NCBI GenBank assembly: GCA_944388035.1 | Contig: CALXHF010000010.1 | Location: forward strand, 1 to 55,083 | Length of the DNA: 55,083 nucleotides | Source: an uncultured Clostridia bacterium | GTDB taxonomy: Bacteria > Bacillota > Clostridia > TANB77 > CAG-508 | Reading direction: 5' to 3' | Shown: positions 17,437-27,233 of the stretch, piece by piece | Position numbering within the stretch: position 1 is the stretch's first letter | Layout of the letters: each line of letters starts with the position of its first letter | Program-made: the position numbers and the translations under genes | Notes under the pieces: generated by a model | The model's database searches: none | What the model was told of the DNA's origin: nothing | The model's input: the letters and a program-made list of their open reading frames with translations, nothing else

Positions 17437-19702
17437 ATGATAGCAGAAGTGATAATAAACAGAACAGCTAAGAAATTAAATAGAACTTTTGATTATAATA
17501 TACCAAAAGAATTAGAAGACTTTGTTATAATAGGTAGCAAAGTCTTAGTACCATTTGGAAAAAATGGAAAATTAGAAGAAGCTTTTGTAGTAAAAATAAA
17601 GAAAAAATCTGAATATGAAGTAAAAAATATAGAAAAAATAGAGGACTCTTTAACTGATGATAGAATAGAACTTGCAAAATGGATGGCAAAAAGATATTTT
17701 TGTAATGTGTCAGATTGTATAAAATTAATGTTACAACCAGGAACAAGAACCAAAGAAAGAAAGATGCAAGATAAAAAAATACAAGCAGTGTATTTGAAAA
17801 AAAATATAGAGGAAATAGAAATTGATATAGATGATGGAAAAATAAAATCAGAAAAACAAAAAAAGATATTAAATTTTGTAAAACAAAATGAAGGTGTAAC
17901 AATACCAGAAATAGAAACATTATTAGATTGCTCAAGAGCAATAGTAAAAACTTTAGTAAAAAACGGTTATTTAGAAATATTAGATAAAAAAATAGAAAGA
18001 GATCCGCTAAGAAATAAAAAAATAGAAAAAACTAAATTCTTAGAATTAACTAAAGAACAAGAAAACGCATTTGAAAGAGTAAGGAAAGTAATTTATGAAA
18101 ATACTTTTAATGAGTTTTTATTATATGGAGTAACAGGTTCACGGAAAAACAGAAGTATATTTACAATTAATAGAAGAAGTTTTAAAGAAAGAAAAAACAG
18201 CAATAGTATTAGTGCCAGAAATATCTTTAACACCACAGATGCTAGATAGATTTATATCAAGATTTGGAAAAGAAAAGATAGCAGTATTACATAGTAAACT
18301 ATCAATTGGTGAGAAATATGATGAGTGGGATAAAATAAAAAATAAAAAAGCAAAAATAGTAATAGGAGCAAGGTCTGCAATATTTGCACCTATAGAAGAC
18401 TTAGGCATAATAATAATAGATGAGGAACATGACAGTTCTTATAAATCAGAATCAAACCCTAAATATGATGCAAAACAAGTAGCAAAATATATAGCAAAAC
18501 AAAATAGATGCCCATTACTTTTAGGAAGTGCAACTCCTGATTTAAGAGATTATTATAAAGCAAAAGAATTAGGACAAATAGAATTATTAGAATTAACAAA
18601 AAGAGCAAATGAAGCAAGCCTTCCAAAAGTAACAATAATAGACTTAAAAGAAGAACTTGCAAGTGGAAATAAATCAATGTTAAGTAGAGAATTATATAAA
18701 AAAATAGAAGAAAATTTAAAAAGTAAAAAACAAACAATATTGTTTTTAAATAGAAGAGGATATTCTACATTTGTAATGTGCAGAAATTGTGGATATGTAG
18801 CTAAATGTAAAAATTGTAATATAAGCCTTACATATCATAGTTATGAGAAAAAACTAAAATGCCACTATTGTGGATATGAAGAAAATGTTGTCAAAATTTG
18901 CCCAGAGTGCGGAAGTGATAAAATAAGATATTTTGGAACAGGAACTCAAAAACTAGAACAAGAAATAAAAAAAGAATTTCCAGATGCTAGTACAATTAGG
19001 ATGGATGTAGACACAGTAAGTAAGAAAAATTCACATGAAGAAATATTAAATAAGTTTAAAGAAGAAAATATAGACATATTAATAGGAACACAAATGGTAG
19101 TAAAAGGACATCATTTTCCTAATGTAACATTAGTAGGAGTAATTACAGCAGATAGCTCGCTTAATATAGATGATTATAGAGCAAATGAGAGAACATTTGA
19201 TATATTAACACAAGTAGCAGGAAGAGCAGGAAGAGAAAAAGATAAACCAGGAAAAGTAATAATTCAAACATATAACCCAGATAATTTTACAATAGAATGT
19301 TCAAAAGAACAAAATTATAAGAAATTTTACGAAACAGAAATATTAATACGCAAACAGTTGAAATATCCACCTTTTTGCGATATAATAGTAATTGGGTTTA
19401 GTGGTTTAAAAGAAGATAAAATAATAGATATTAGTAAAAAGACTTATAATTATTTAAGAAGAAAATTAGAAAACATAGAAGAATTAGAAAATAAAAGAAA
19501 AGAAAATCAAATCAAAATATTTAAACCAATGCCAGCACCTATAGATAAAATTCAAAATAAATATAGATATAGAATAATAATAAAAGGAAAAATGAACGAA
19601 AAAATAAATGATGTTTTAAATGAATATTTACAAAAGGTTTATCAAAAAGATTTAAAAGATATTAGGATATCAATAGATGTAAACCCTAATAATATGGCAT
19701 AA
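17437..19702 (+). CDS. priA: Primosomal helicase PriA, needs +1 frame change
   Basis: PriA restarts stalled replication forks by loading the replicative helicase. Skipping C18142 gives 754 residues, the normal size. The N-terminal DNA-binding part covers 1-200. The frame change falls inside Walker A: YGVTGS joined to GKTEVYLQ. Then DEEHDSSYKSE (Walker B), the zinc-binding pairs CRNCGYVAKCKNC and CHYCGYEE..CPECG (about 425-475), and the helicase motifs (GTQMVVKGHHFPNVTLVGV). Read straight, the protein would stop before having an ATPase site. Def and fmt follow as in other bacteria. Confidence 0.95.
18139..18145 (+). other. Putative +1 recoding site TCA-C-GGA in priA Walker A
   Basis: TCA is followed by in-frame CGG; skipping C18142 restores the invariant GSGKT. 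Confidence 0.9.
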
Positions 19703-19722
19703 GCAAAGGAGGATAAAGGAAA

Positions 19723-20211
19723 ATGGCAATTAGAAATTTAAGATATGAAGGAGACGAAATATTAAAAAAGAAATCAAGAGAAATACCAAAAGAAGATATT
19801 TTGACGGAAAAAATACAAACATTGATAGATGATATGATAGAAACAATGCATAAATACAATGGAGTAGGATTAGCAGCTGTACAAGTTGGGATTTTAAAGA
19901 GACTAATTGTAATAGATTTATATGATGATAATGGACCTATAGTTTTAATAAACCCTGTAATTATTAAAACAAAAGGTGAGCAGGAAGTAGAAGAAGGATG
20001 TTTAAGTTTTCCAAATCAATTTGCAAAAGTTATAAGACCACAAGAAGTAGTTGCAGAATATACTGATAGAGAAGGAAAACGTATGAGAGTAAAAGCTAAA
20101 GAATTATTAGCACAAGCAATAGCACATGAAGTAGATCATTTAAATGGAGAATTATTTATAAATAAAATAATACCGGGAACATTAGAATATGTAGAACCAG
20201 AAAAACAATAA
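19723..20211 (+). CDS. def: Peptide deformylase
   Basis: Removes the formyl group from nascent N-terminal methionine. The 162-residue metalloenzyme shows all three motifs: GVGLAAVQVG, EGCLSF and HEVDHLNG, whose Cys and two His bind the metal. RBS aaaggagga. It is 20 bases after priA and 25 before fmt. Confidence 0.97.
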   Translation: MAIRNLRYEGDEILKKKSREIPKEDILTEKIQTLIDDMIETMHKYNGVGLAAVQVGILKRLIVIDLYDDNGPIVLINPVIIKTKGEQEVEEGCLSFPNQFAKVIRPQEVVAEYTDREGKRMRVKAKELLAQAIAHEVDHLNGELFINKIIPGTLEYVEPEKQ

Positions 20212-20236
20212 CTAATGTTTAGAAAGGAAGAAATTA

Positions 20237-21196
20237 ATGAAAATAGTTTTTATGGGTACGCCAGATTTTGCAGAAGAAAGTTTAAGAGCTGTTTATGAAG
20301 CTGGTTATGAAATTTTAACAGTTGTAACTAACCCAGATAGACCACAAGGTAGAGGTATGAAAATGTCTATTTCTCCTGTTAAAAAATTTGCAGAAGAAAA
20401 AGGACTTCCAATATTACAACCAGAAAAGGTTAGAAAAAATGAAGAGTTTATATCTAAAATAAGAGAGTTAAAACCAGATGTTATATGTGTTGTTGCTTAT
20501 GGTAAAATACTTCCAAAGGAAATTTTAGAGATTCCAAAATATGGTTGTATTAATGTACACGGCTCATTACTTCCAAAATATAGAGGTGCAGCACCAATAC
20601 AATGGGCAGTTTTAAATGGTGATAAAGAAACTGGTATAACTACAATGTATATGGATGTTGGTATGGATACGGGAGATATGATTTTAAAAGAAAAAGTTAC
20701 AATTGGAGATGATGAGACAACAGGAGAGTTATGGGATAGATTATCAAAAATAGGTGGAAAACTTTTAGTTAAAACTTTAAAAGAAATAGAAAATGGAACA
20801 GTAAAGCGTATAAAACAAGATGATGATTTTTCACTTGCACCAATGCTTGATAAGTCTATTGCTGAAATAGATTGGAAAAATAAGAAAGCTATAGAAATTA
20901 AAAACTTAGTAAGAGGATTAAACCCTATAATGGGTGCTTATAGTTTTCTAAATGGTAAGAAAATTAAGTTTTGGAAAGTTGATATAGTAAATAATAATGA
21001 CATAAATATAGAAGAAAATAAAGAAAATTTAGAAAATGGAACAGTTTTAATTTCAGATGCAAAACAAGGTTTATATATAAAAGCAAAAGAGGGAATAATA
21101 AAAGTACTAGAAATACAAGGCGAAAATGGTAAAAAAATGGATATAGCTAGTTTTTTAAGAGGAAATAAAATAGAAAAGTTTGAGATTTTTAAATAG
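20237..21196 (+). CDS. fmt: Methionyl-tRNA formyltransferase
   Basis: Makes formyl-Met-tRNA for translation initiation using 10-formyl-THF. The 319-residue protein has MGTPDFAEESLRAV, NPDRPQGRG, the HGSLLPKYRGAAPIQWAV active-site region with catalytic Asn/His/Asp residues, and a C-terminal OB-like domain. RBS agaaaggaag. Ends the priA-def-fmt cluster before a bidirectional terminator. Confidence 0.97.
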   Translation: MKIVFMGTPDFAEESLRAVYEAGYEILTVVTNPDRPQGRGMKMSISPVKKFAEEKGLPILQPEKVRKNEEFISKIRELKPDVICVVAYGKILPKEILEIPKYGCINVHGSLLPKYRGAAPIQWAVLNGDKETGITTMYMDVGMDTGDMILKEKVTIGDDETTGELWDRLSKIGGKLLVKTLKEIENGTVKRIKQDDDFSLAPMLDKSIAEIDWKNKKAIEIKNLVRGLNPIMGAYSFLNGKKIKFWKVDIVNNNDINIEENKENLENGTVLISDAKQGLYIKAKEGIIKVLEIQGENGKKMDIASFLRGNKIEKFEIFK

Positions 21197-21224
21197 AAAA
21201 AACCACTTTATATAGTGGTTTTTT
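21197..21224. terminator. Bidirectional terminator between fmt and murC
   Basis: Arms aaaaaaccact (21197-21207) and agtggtttttt (21214-21224). Confidence 0.9.
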
Positions 21225-21231
21225 AAAACTT

Positions 21232-22614
21232 TTATTTTAATAACATTGGTCCGATTTCTGTTACAGTTCCAGCTCCTAAAGTAATTACAATATCATTTGG
21301 TTTAATATTTTCTTTTATATATTTAACGCAATTTTCAAAATCTGGTAGATATTTAGATTCTTTTCCTAAAGAATTTATTTTTTCTACTAAATCTCTAGAA
21401 GAAATATTATAGGTATTTCTTTCTCTAGCAGCATAGATATCTAAAATAATGATATTATCAAAATTGATTAATGCTTTAGCAAAATCATCTAATAATGTTT
21501 TTGTTCTACTATAAGTATGTGGTTGGAATATAACCCAAGATTTATTATATTTTTTGTTAGATAGTGAGTTGTATGTTGCTTGAATTTCAGTTGGGTGATG
21601 TGCATAATCATCATATACACTAACATTTCCATTTATTTTTCCCTTAAATTCAAATCTTCTATGTGCTCCTGTAAATTTTTCTAAGCTATTTACAATATCA
21701 TTTCTATCAATTCCATATTCTGTGCATAAAGCTACACAAGCTAAGGCGTTTAAGATATTGTGCCTTCCTGGAACAGAGAGTTTTATTGTAACAAAAAACT
21801 CATTTTTATAATAAACATCAAATTTTGCAAAACCATCATCATCAAAAGAAATATTTTTTGCTGTAAAGTCAGATTCCTGATTATCAATTCCATATGTATA
21901 AACTTTAGCTCCAGTATATTTTCTTAAATCTAAACAGTTTTTATCATCACCATTTATTACCAATATACCATCATTTGGAAGTAGCTTAACATATTTTATA
22001 AAAGCATTTTTTATATTATCAAATGTTTTAAAATAATCTAAATGGTCATTATCTATATTTAAAATTACTTCTGCTTTAGGACTAAATTTTAGAAAGCTTT
22101 CAACATATTCACAAGCTTCTATTATAAAATGCTCACTATTTCCAACCCTATAATTTCCATTTATTGGTTTTAATAATGCTCCTACTTGAATACTTGGGTC
22201 TTTTAAACCGTCTAAAAAACATAGAGATATCATAGAAGTTGTTGTTGTCTTTCCGTGTGTTCCTGATATACAAATAGTATCTTTATAACAACGAGTTATT
22301 TCACCTAAAAAGTCAGCCCTTTCTATTGCTGGGATTCCTAATTTTTTTGCTTCTAACATTTCTGGGTCATCTTGTTTTATTGCAGCAGAATAAACCACAA
22401 CATCAGAGTTTCTAACATCTTCTATGTTGTGCCCAATAACAACCTTAATTCCTTTTTTTAATAATAATTGTACTGCTTCAGAATCAGATGCGTCAGAACC
22501 AGTAACGGTAAAACCCCAGTTCTGAAGTATTGCGGCTATTCCACTCATACTGATTCCGCCAATTCCAATCATATGTATATTTTTATATTTTTTTATATGT
22601 TCTATATTTGGCAT
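21232..22614 (-). CDS. murC: UDP-N-acetylmuramate-L-alanine ligase
   Basis: Adds L-Ala to UDP-MurNAc, the first stem-peptide step of peptidoglycan synthesis. The 460-residue protein has the N-terminal Rossmann part (HMIGIGGISMSGIAAIL), the ATP P-loop CISGTHGKTTTTSM, central YDDYAHHPTEI and a C-terminal ligase domain ending VTLGAGTVTEIGPML. The gene is intact with no CGG. It is alone on the minus strand; murD lies far away at 46385. Confidence 0.97.
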   Translation of the reverse strand: MPNIEHIKKYKNIHMIGIGGISMSGIAAILQNWGFTVTGSDASDSEAVQLLLKKGIKVVIGHNIEDVRNSDVVVYSAAIKQDDPEMLEAKKLGIPAIERADFLGEITRCYKDTICISGTHGKTTTTSMISLCFLDGLKDPSIQVGALLKPINGNYRVGNSEHFIIEACEYVESFLKFSPKAEVILNIDNDHLDYFKTFDNIKNAFIKYVKLLPNDGILVINGDDKNCLDLRKYTGAKVYTYGIDNQESDFTAKNISFDDDGFAKFDVYYKNEFFVTIKLSVPGRHNILNALACVALCTEYGIDRNDIVNSLEKFTGAHRRFEFKGKINGNVSVYDDYAHHPTEIQATYNSLSNKKYNKSWVIFQPHTYSRTKTLLDDFAKALINFDNIIILDIYAARERNTYNISSRDLVEKINSLGKESKYLPDFENCVKYIKENIKPNDIVITLGAGTVTEIGPMLLK

Positions 22615-22765
22615 TTTAAAAACACGCTCCTCTTATGATTACAAATTATATAATTATATTAGTAAAATTTCAAGTATTTACATCATATAATATTAAAAAA
22701 ATAGAGAAATGTTACAGATTAAATAAAATTATATTAACAAATTTAATTTTTTTGTAAAAAAAAGA

Positions 22766-22790
22766 AGGAAAAAATTTTTTTATGAAGAAT
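22766..22790 (+). promoter_or_regulatory. Sigma-H-like promoter of spoVG
   Basis: AGGAAAA (22766-22772) and GAAT (22787-22790) are 14 bases apart, matching the sigma-H pattern AGGAWWW-N11-14-GAAT. The Bacillus subtilis spoVG promoter is the textbook sigma-H promoter. Confidence 0.5.
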
Positions 22791-22861
22791 AATATAATTG
22801 TACATAAGATTAAACGGTATGTACAAAATTTTTAAAACTTAAGGAAGGCAGGTGCACCAAA

Positions 22862-23137
22862 ATGCAAATAACAGATGTACGTTTAAGAAAAGTAAATTCA
22901 GAGAACAGAATGAAAGCTGTTGCTTCTGTAACATTCGATAACGAGTTCGCAGTACACGATATTAAAGTTATCGAAAGTCAAAATGGATTATTTATAGCTA
23001 TGCCTAGCAGAAAAACTCCTAACGGAGAATTCAAAGATATAGCTCATCCAATCAATGCTGAAACTAGAGAGAAAATTCAAAAAGCTATTTTAGAAGCTTA
23101 TGAAGCTCCAGAACAAACAGAAGAATCAGCAGAATAA
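22862..23137 (+). CDS. spoVG: Septation protein SpoVG
   Basis: SpoVG is a small nucleic-acid-binding regulator of sporulation and septation. The 91-residue protein starts [20 protein letters not shown] and contains FVAMPSRK-like [20 protein letters not shown]. Codons here are richer in GC than neighbours (TTC, GAG, ATC), as often seen in highly expressed genes. RBS aaggaaggcagg. A sigma-H-like promoter lies about 75 bases upstream. Confidence 0.97.
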   Translation: MQITDVRLRKVNSENRMKAVASVTFDNEFAVHDIKVIESQNGLFIAMPSRKTPNGEFKDIAHPINAETREKIQKAILEAYEAPEQTEESAE

Positions 23138-23147
23138 TAAAAAATAG

Positions 23148-23172
23148 AAAGCACCATTTTTGGTGCTTTTTG
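23148..23172 (+). terminator. Terminator after spoVG
   Basis: Arms aaagcacca and tggtgcttt with a T run. Confidence 0.9.
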
Positions 23173-23223
23173 TGTGAAAATTTTTAAAATTACTCGAAAT
23201 ATTAAATTTACATAAAAATAATA

Positions 23224-23252
23224 TTGACTTTGATATAAAAAGAATATATAAT
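23224..23252 (+). promoter_or_regulatory. Promoter of the cytidylyltransferase-like gene
   Basis: TTGACT (23224-23229), 17 bases, TATAAT (23247-23252). Confidence 0.7.
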
Positions 23253-23254
23253 TA

Positions 23255-23293
23255 AATCACAATAATTACTTAGTATAGCTAATTATTGTGATT
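23255..23293 (+). promoter_or_regulatory. Perfect 14-bp inverted repeat at the 5' end of the 23330 transcript
   Basis: Arms aatcacaataatta (23255-23268) and taattattgtgatt (23280-23293) around an 11-base loop. It starts just after the -10 box, so it would be the first structure of the mRNA, or an operator at the start site. There is no T run, so it is not a terminator. Confidence 0.7.
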
Positions 23294-23329
23294 ATTTCGT
23301 GAAAGAAACAGTCTAGAAAGGGGTTTAAA

Positions 23330-23839
23330 ATGATTATTGGAATCAATGACCTTAACATTGTTAGGGAACGTGAGGAAAAAGTCATTTTAGGAACTGGTAC
23401 ATTTGACCTGTTCCACTATGACCATTTGCGGTATCTTCAAATGGCAAAAGAGTGTGGAGGAACTCTAGTTGTAGCAGTTAAAGACAATAAATTTGCAGGA
23501 AGAAAGGGAAAAGGTAGACCAATAATTAGTGAAGAACAAAGAATTGCAATCGTAGATGCTCTAAAATGTGTAGATTATACACTTCTAGTAGGTGTAGAAG
23601 ATAATCTAGAAACAATGTTAGAGTGTGATAACGACAAACAAAGAGAGTGGCTTAATGCCTTTGAGAAGGTTTTTGATAAGCTAAGACCAGATATCCTCTT
23701 CTTTGAAGGGAATCCTGTTTTGCAATCTGCAAGAGATAGAGCTTCTCAGTATTTTGGGTTTAAGTGTGTATCAAAACCCAGAGGAGAGACTATTTCAACA
23801 ACTGAAATAATTCAAAAAATTAGCGAAAGCAACAAATAA
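23330..23839 (+). CDS. Cytidylyltransferase-fold nucleotidyltransferase, compositional outlier
   Basis: A 169-residue protein of the nucleotidyltransferase superfamily (TagD/RfaE-C/FAD-synthase-like). It has GTFDLFHYDHLRYLQMAK (the HxGH-type site reads HYDH here), GRPIISEEQRIAIVDALK, and C-terminal STTEIIQKI (the ISST-x-I motif as ISTTEII). Such enzymes couple a nucleotide to a small phosphorylated substrate; substrate unknown. Codon use is foreign (CTC, TTG, GAG, one CGG in HLRYL read as Arg). RBS gaaaggggt. Own promoter, 5' hairpin and terminator. Confidence 0.8.
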   Translation: MIIGINDLNIVREREEKVILGTGTFDLFHYDHLRYLQMAKECGGTLVVAVKDNKFAGRKGKGRPIISEEQRIAIVDALKCVDYTLLVGVEDNLETMLECDNDKQREWLNAFEKVFDKLRPDILFFEGNPVLQSARDRASQYFGFKCVSKPRGETISTTEIIQKISESNK

Positions 23840-23851
23840 TTTTGTACTGAT

Positions 23852-23890
23852 GTAGGGAAAGTGTAGAAAACTTTCCCTACTTAATATTAT
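23852..23890 (+). terminator. Hairpin/terminator after the cytidylyltransferase-like gene
   Basis: Perfect arms gtagggaaagt (23852-23862) and actttccctac (23870-23880); the T tract after it is weak. Confidence 0.65.
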
Positions 23891-23959
23891 CTTAAGATTT
23901 TTATAATTGTTTTTTTCTTTAAAATATGGTATAATATTGCAAGAACGGAGGAAAATAAT

Positions 23960-24166
23960 ATGAGATGTCCAAGATGTGGAAGTGAAAATATTTCTAGTAT
24001 AATAGATACAAAAACACATACAAAAGGGTTTGATGGTGGAGATGCTTGTTGTGGATATTTACTTTTTGGTTGGCCAGGAGTGCTTTGTGGATTGTGTAAT
24101 ACAGGAGATACTACAACTACAACAAGAACGACTAATATTTGTAATGATTGTGGAAATAAATTTTAA
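23960..24166 (+). CDS. Small zinc-ribbon protein
   Basis: A 68-residue Cys-rich protein: MRCPRCGSENISS at the start, a Gly/Cys-rich middle (GDACCGYLLFGWPGVLCGLC) and ICNDCGNKF at the end. The two CxxC pairs at the ends would form a zinc ribbon. RBS acggagga. The next gene begins directly after its stop, so the two are co-transcribed. Function unknown. Confidence 0.8.
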   Translation: MRCPRCGSENISSIIDTKTHTKGFDGGDACCGYLLFGWPGVLCGLCNTGDTTTTTRTTNICNDCGNKF

Positions 24167-24532
24167 GTGAAAAAAAGTACGAAAATAAAAATATGGGCAT
24201 TTCTTATGAGACTAGGAAATAGATGTGGTTGCCACCAAAGAGAAGATAGAAGTTTCTTTTTAGGTGAGTGGCAATTTCCAGTATGTAGTAGATGTTTTGG
24301 CATACTTACAGGACAAATTATTGGAATAATATTATATGTTTTGGGAATTAGAACACCTTTTTATATAGATTTTATATTTCTTTTAATAATGTTTTTAGAT
24401 TGGTATATTCAATATAAAAAGATACGCGAATCTACAAATATAAGAAGATTTTTAACAGGAAATTTAGCAGGGATAGCACAAATGAGTATTATTTTAAAAA
24501 TTATTTTTTGGATAATTGGAATTTTTAGCTAA
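24167..24532 (+). CDS. DUF2085 membrane protein
   Basis: A 121-residue protein with GNRCGCHQREDRSFFLGEWQ and FPVCSRCFGILTGQIIGIIL, the Cys/His motif and first membrane helix of DUF2085. Three hydrophobic segments follow. The motif suggests a metal or heme site near the membrane, but the function is not known. It starts with GTG right after the stop of the zinc-ribbon gene; no clear separate ribosome binding site, so translation is probably coupled. Confidence 0.8.
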   Translation: MKKSTKIKIWAFLMRLGNRCGCHQREDRSFFLGEWQFPVCSRCFGILTGQIIGIILYVLGIRTPFYIDFIFLLIMFLDWYIQYKKIRESTNIRRFLTGNLAGIAQMSIILKIIFWIIGIFS

Positions 24533-24552
24533 AATAAAAGGGGGAAAATTTT

Positions 24553-25110
24553 TTGGAAGAAAGTTTAGCACTTATTAAATATGAAAAATTATCCACAAAA
24601 GATAAATTAATAATGTATTTTTTAATATATTCATTTTTAGGATGGATTTTTGAGACTTTTTATGCAATTTTAGTACTTGGTCATTTTGTAAAAAGAGGTT
24701 TTTTATTTGGACCAATTTGCCCAATATATGGTTTTGGAGCAGTTATATTTATACTTATTTTTGACGGTTTAAAAGGTCATAATATTAAGAAATTTTTAAT
24801 ATCTATGATAGTATTTTCTGTATTTGAATTTTTAGCTTCTTGGATATTAGAAATAGTGTTTCATCAAAGATGGTGGGACTATTCAGATGCAATGTTTAAT
24901 ATAGGAGGAAGAATTTGTTTAAGTTTTTCAATTGTATGGGGACTAGCAGGGGTGATATTTTCTAATTTTTTACATCCATTTATGGAAAAGAAAACAGAAA
25001 AAATATTATATAAGATTCCTATAAATGTACAAAGAGCGACAATATATTCTTTAGCATCTGTATTAATTGTAGATTTTGTTTTATCAAGTATAAAATATAT
25101 TAATATTTAA
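24553..25110 (+). CDS. Multi-pass membrane protein, CmpB-type putative ABC-transporter permease
   Basis: A 185-residue protein with about five membrane segments. FLIYSFLGWIFETFYAIL, KRGFLFGPICPIYGFGAV and WDYSDAMFNIGGRICLSFSI match the widespread PF06541-type family of clostridia, annotated as a putative ABC-transporter protein. No ATPase gene is adjacent. Start TTG at 24553 with agggggaa upstream. Confidence 0.85.
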   Translation: MEESLALIKYEKLSTKDKLIMYFLIYSFLGWIFETFYAILVLGHFVKRGFLFGPICPIYGFGAVIFILIFDGLKGHNIKKFLISMIVFSVFEFLASWILEIVFHQRWWDYSDAMFNIGGRICLSFSIVWGLAGVIFSNFLHPFMEKKTEKILYKIPINVQRATIYSLASVLIVDFVLSSIKYINI

Positions 25111-25143
25111 AAAATATCCACTAATTTAAAAGTGGATATTTTT
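25110..25143. terminator. Bidirectional terminator between 24553 and the serine hydrolase
   Basis: Arms aaaaatatccact (25110-25122) and agtggatattttt (25131-25143). Confidence 0.9.
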
Positions 25144-25146
25144 CTA

Positions 25147-26187
25147 TTAAGAATTAGCATTTGTAGTAGAAGATATAGTATTAGATGTATTGGCATTTTC
25201 CTCTTCTGGGAATAAAGAATTTACATCTAAATTTCCTAAATTATAATCTAAAATATCTTTACTAATACTTGCAATAACTTCATCTGAATCTGGAATCCCC
25301 TTTGTAAATATACCTACTAGATAAGGACTTTCAGTAAATACAATACCATAATCGTGAACATATCCAGAATAGCTACCATATTTATGTGCAACATCATAAT
25401 CTGTAATATATTCTTTTAAATACATCCCCATAGAAGATTTTTTCATATGGTCTATTAACGTAGTATATTCACTTTGGTGTTCATATAAATAATTTATAAC
25501 ATCAAAATAAAAACTAGCAGAAGCGATATTGCTTGTATAGAAGTCATCAGGAATAGTTTCATCAGAATATTTTGTGATTGCTTTTTTTACATTTGAATAA
25601 CCTAAATTTGCCATTAAAATATTAATTGCAGTATTATCACTATTTACTATCATTTGTTCAAGCAAGTTTTTTAAAGGAACTTTATCTCCAACAGAATATA
25701 AAGAACCAATGTTTCCACCACCAGCTTCATAACAACCACTAGCATATAATATACCAGTATCTAAAGTATAATTACCAGAATTAATTTCATCATAATAATA
25801 CATAGCAACTGGTACTTTAATTGTACTTGCTGCAGTAAAATACGTATTTTCATTATAGAAATAATATTTTTTATCATTAACATTGTAGAAGAAAAAATAA
25901 AAATTATTTTCATTTAAATTATATTTTTCCATTTCATATTTAATTAAAAGTTCCATATTCTCATCTTTTGAAGGTTCTATAACAACAGGCTCTGGCTCAA
26001 CTGAAGCTTCAGAAGCAGTAACATTTTCTTGCTCATTTGTAGAAGCTACACTTTTTGTATCTGTCGCTGGAGTTAAAATATCAAAAGTAATACATAAAAC
26101 AACAAGAGAAATTAAAACTAATAAAAGTGATTTTTTAAATTTAGGTTTGGAATATGAACTTGGTTTTACATGTTTACCTTTAGGCAA
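25147..26187 (-). CDS. Membrane-anchored serine hydrolase (class A beta-lactamase-like)
   Basis: A 346-residue protein with one N-terminal membrane segment (about 20-37), a Ser/Thr/Glu-rich linker (40-75) and an extracellular beta-lactamase/transpeptidase-like domain. The SxxK motif is S121-T-I-K124 (TAASTIKVPVAMYYY), SDN is 183-185, and a K-Y-G triad lies at HKYGSYSG near 266. No class A Glu166 signature (ExxLN) is evident, so lactamase activity is uncertain. It could act on peptidoglycan peptides. Single gene. Confidence 0.85.
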   Translation of the reverse strand: MPKGKHVKPSSYSKPKFKKSLLLVLISLVVLCITFDILTPATDTKSVASTNEQENVTASEASVEPEPVVIEPSKDENMELLIKYEMEKYNLNENNFYFFFYNVNDKKYYFYNENTYFTAASTIKVPVAMYYYDEINSGNYTLDTGILYASGCYEAGGGNIGSLYSVGDKVPLKNLLEQMIVNSDNTAINILMANLGYSNVKKAITKYSDETIPDDFYTSNIASASFYFDVINYLYEHQSEYTTLIDHMKKSSMGMYLKEYITDYDVAHKYGSYSGYVHDYGIVFTESPYLVGIFTKGIPDSDEVIASISKDILDYNLGNLDVNSLFPEEENANTSNTISSTTNANS

Positions 26188-26355
26188 AATGAATCATCTC
26201 CATTTTAAAAATTATCTATTGTATATTTAATATTATAACAGAAAATAATATTAAATATATCATTTTTTAGAAATTTTTTTAAAATTTAATAAATCAAATT
26301 TATTGAAAAATTTAAAGAATAATAATATACTATAACCTGAAAGGAAGTGGAAAAA

Positions 26356-26922
26356 ATGACAGAAAAAGAAAAAAGAGACAATGGAGAACTTTATGATGCA
26401 AATTATGATAAAGATTTAGAAAAAGAAAGATTGAGTATTAAAGATTTATGTTATAGATATAATAATTTAGAACCTTCTAAACAAAAAGAAAGAAAAGAGC
26501 TTATAAAAGAAATATTAGGAAAAACGAAAGAAAATGTATTAATAGAATCTAATTTTTATTGTGATTATGGGTATAATATTTATGTTGGTGAAAATTTTTA
26601 TATGAACCATAATTGTATAATATTAGATGCAGGAAAAGTAGAATTTGGTGATAATGTATTTATAGGACCAAATTGTGGTTTTTATACAGCAGGACATCCA
26701 ATAGATTATATACAAAGAAACAAAGGACTAGAATATGCAAAACCAATTAAAGTTGGAAATAATGTGTGGTTTGGTGGAAATGTAGTAGTACTTCCAGGAG
26801 TAACTATTGGTGATAATGTAGTAATAGGTGCTGGAAGTGTTGTTACAAAAGATATACCAGATAATTCTATAGCATATGGTAATCCATGTAGAAAAGTAAA
26901 AAATATTAATAAAAAGATATGA
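26356..26922 (+). CDS. Maltose/galactoside O-acetyltransferase family protein
   Basis: A 188-residue hexapeptide-repeat acetyltransferase (Maa/LacA/NodL). It begins [19 protein letters not shown] with the typical N-terminal helices, then the left-handed beta-helix with IFxNxxx-like [38 protein letters not shown], catalytic His in TAGHPIDY, and [20 protein letters not shown]. It transfers acetyl from acetyl-CoA to a sugar. The start at 26356 follows gaaaggaagtgg; the earlier GTG at 26347 is part of the ribosome binding region. Confidence 0.95.
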   Translation: MTEKEKRDNGELYDANYDKDLEKERLSIKDLCYRYNNLEPSKQKERKELIKEILGKTKENVLIESNFYCDYGYNIYVGENFYMNHNCIILDAGKVEFGDNVFIGPNCGFYTAGHPIDYIQRNKGLEYAKPIKVGNNVWFGGNVVVLPGVTIGDNVVIGAGSVVTKDIPDNSIAYGNPCRKVKNINKKI

Positions 26923-26994
26923 AGAAGTAGAAGAAAGATAAATTAATAAAAACTAAAGCAAAAAGCCATAATAAGATAAAGGAGGATTTTTGTT

Positions 26995-27156
26995 ATGGAA
27001 AATAATCAAAAAATTAATTGTACAGTTAGCAGTTGTAAATATAATGATAGAAAAAACAATGGTTGTAATTTAGAAGAAATACAAGTAACACCAAAAGCGA
27101 ACTGTAATACAAAAAAACAAGATGAATCAATGTGTGGAAGCTATAAATGTGAATAA
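26995..27156 (+). CDS. Small Cys-rich DUF1540 protein
   Basis: A 53-residue protein, MENNQKINCTVSSCKYNDR ... GCNLEEIQV ... MCGSYKCE, with the Cys pattern of DUF1540 proteins common in clostridia and thought to bind a metal. RBS ataaaggagg is strong. It stands alone; a weak hairpin follows at 27194-27219. Confidence 0.88.
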   Translation: MENNQKINCTVSSCKYNDRKNNGCNLEEIQVTPKANCNTKKQDESMCGSYKCE

Positions 27157-27233
27157 GGGATTTTTCCTTTGTACCCATCTATGTCGCATTTGGGACATAT
27201 CTATATAAGGTATGTCTCTTTTTGAGATTTTTC

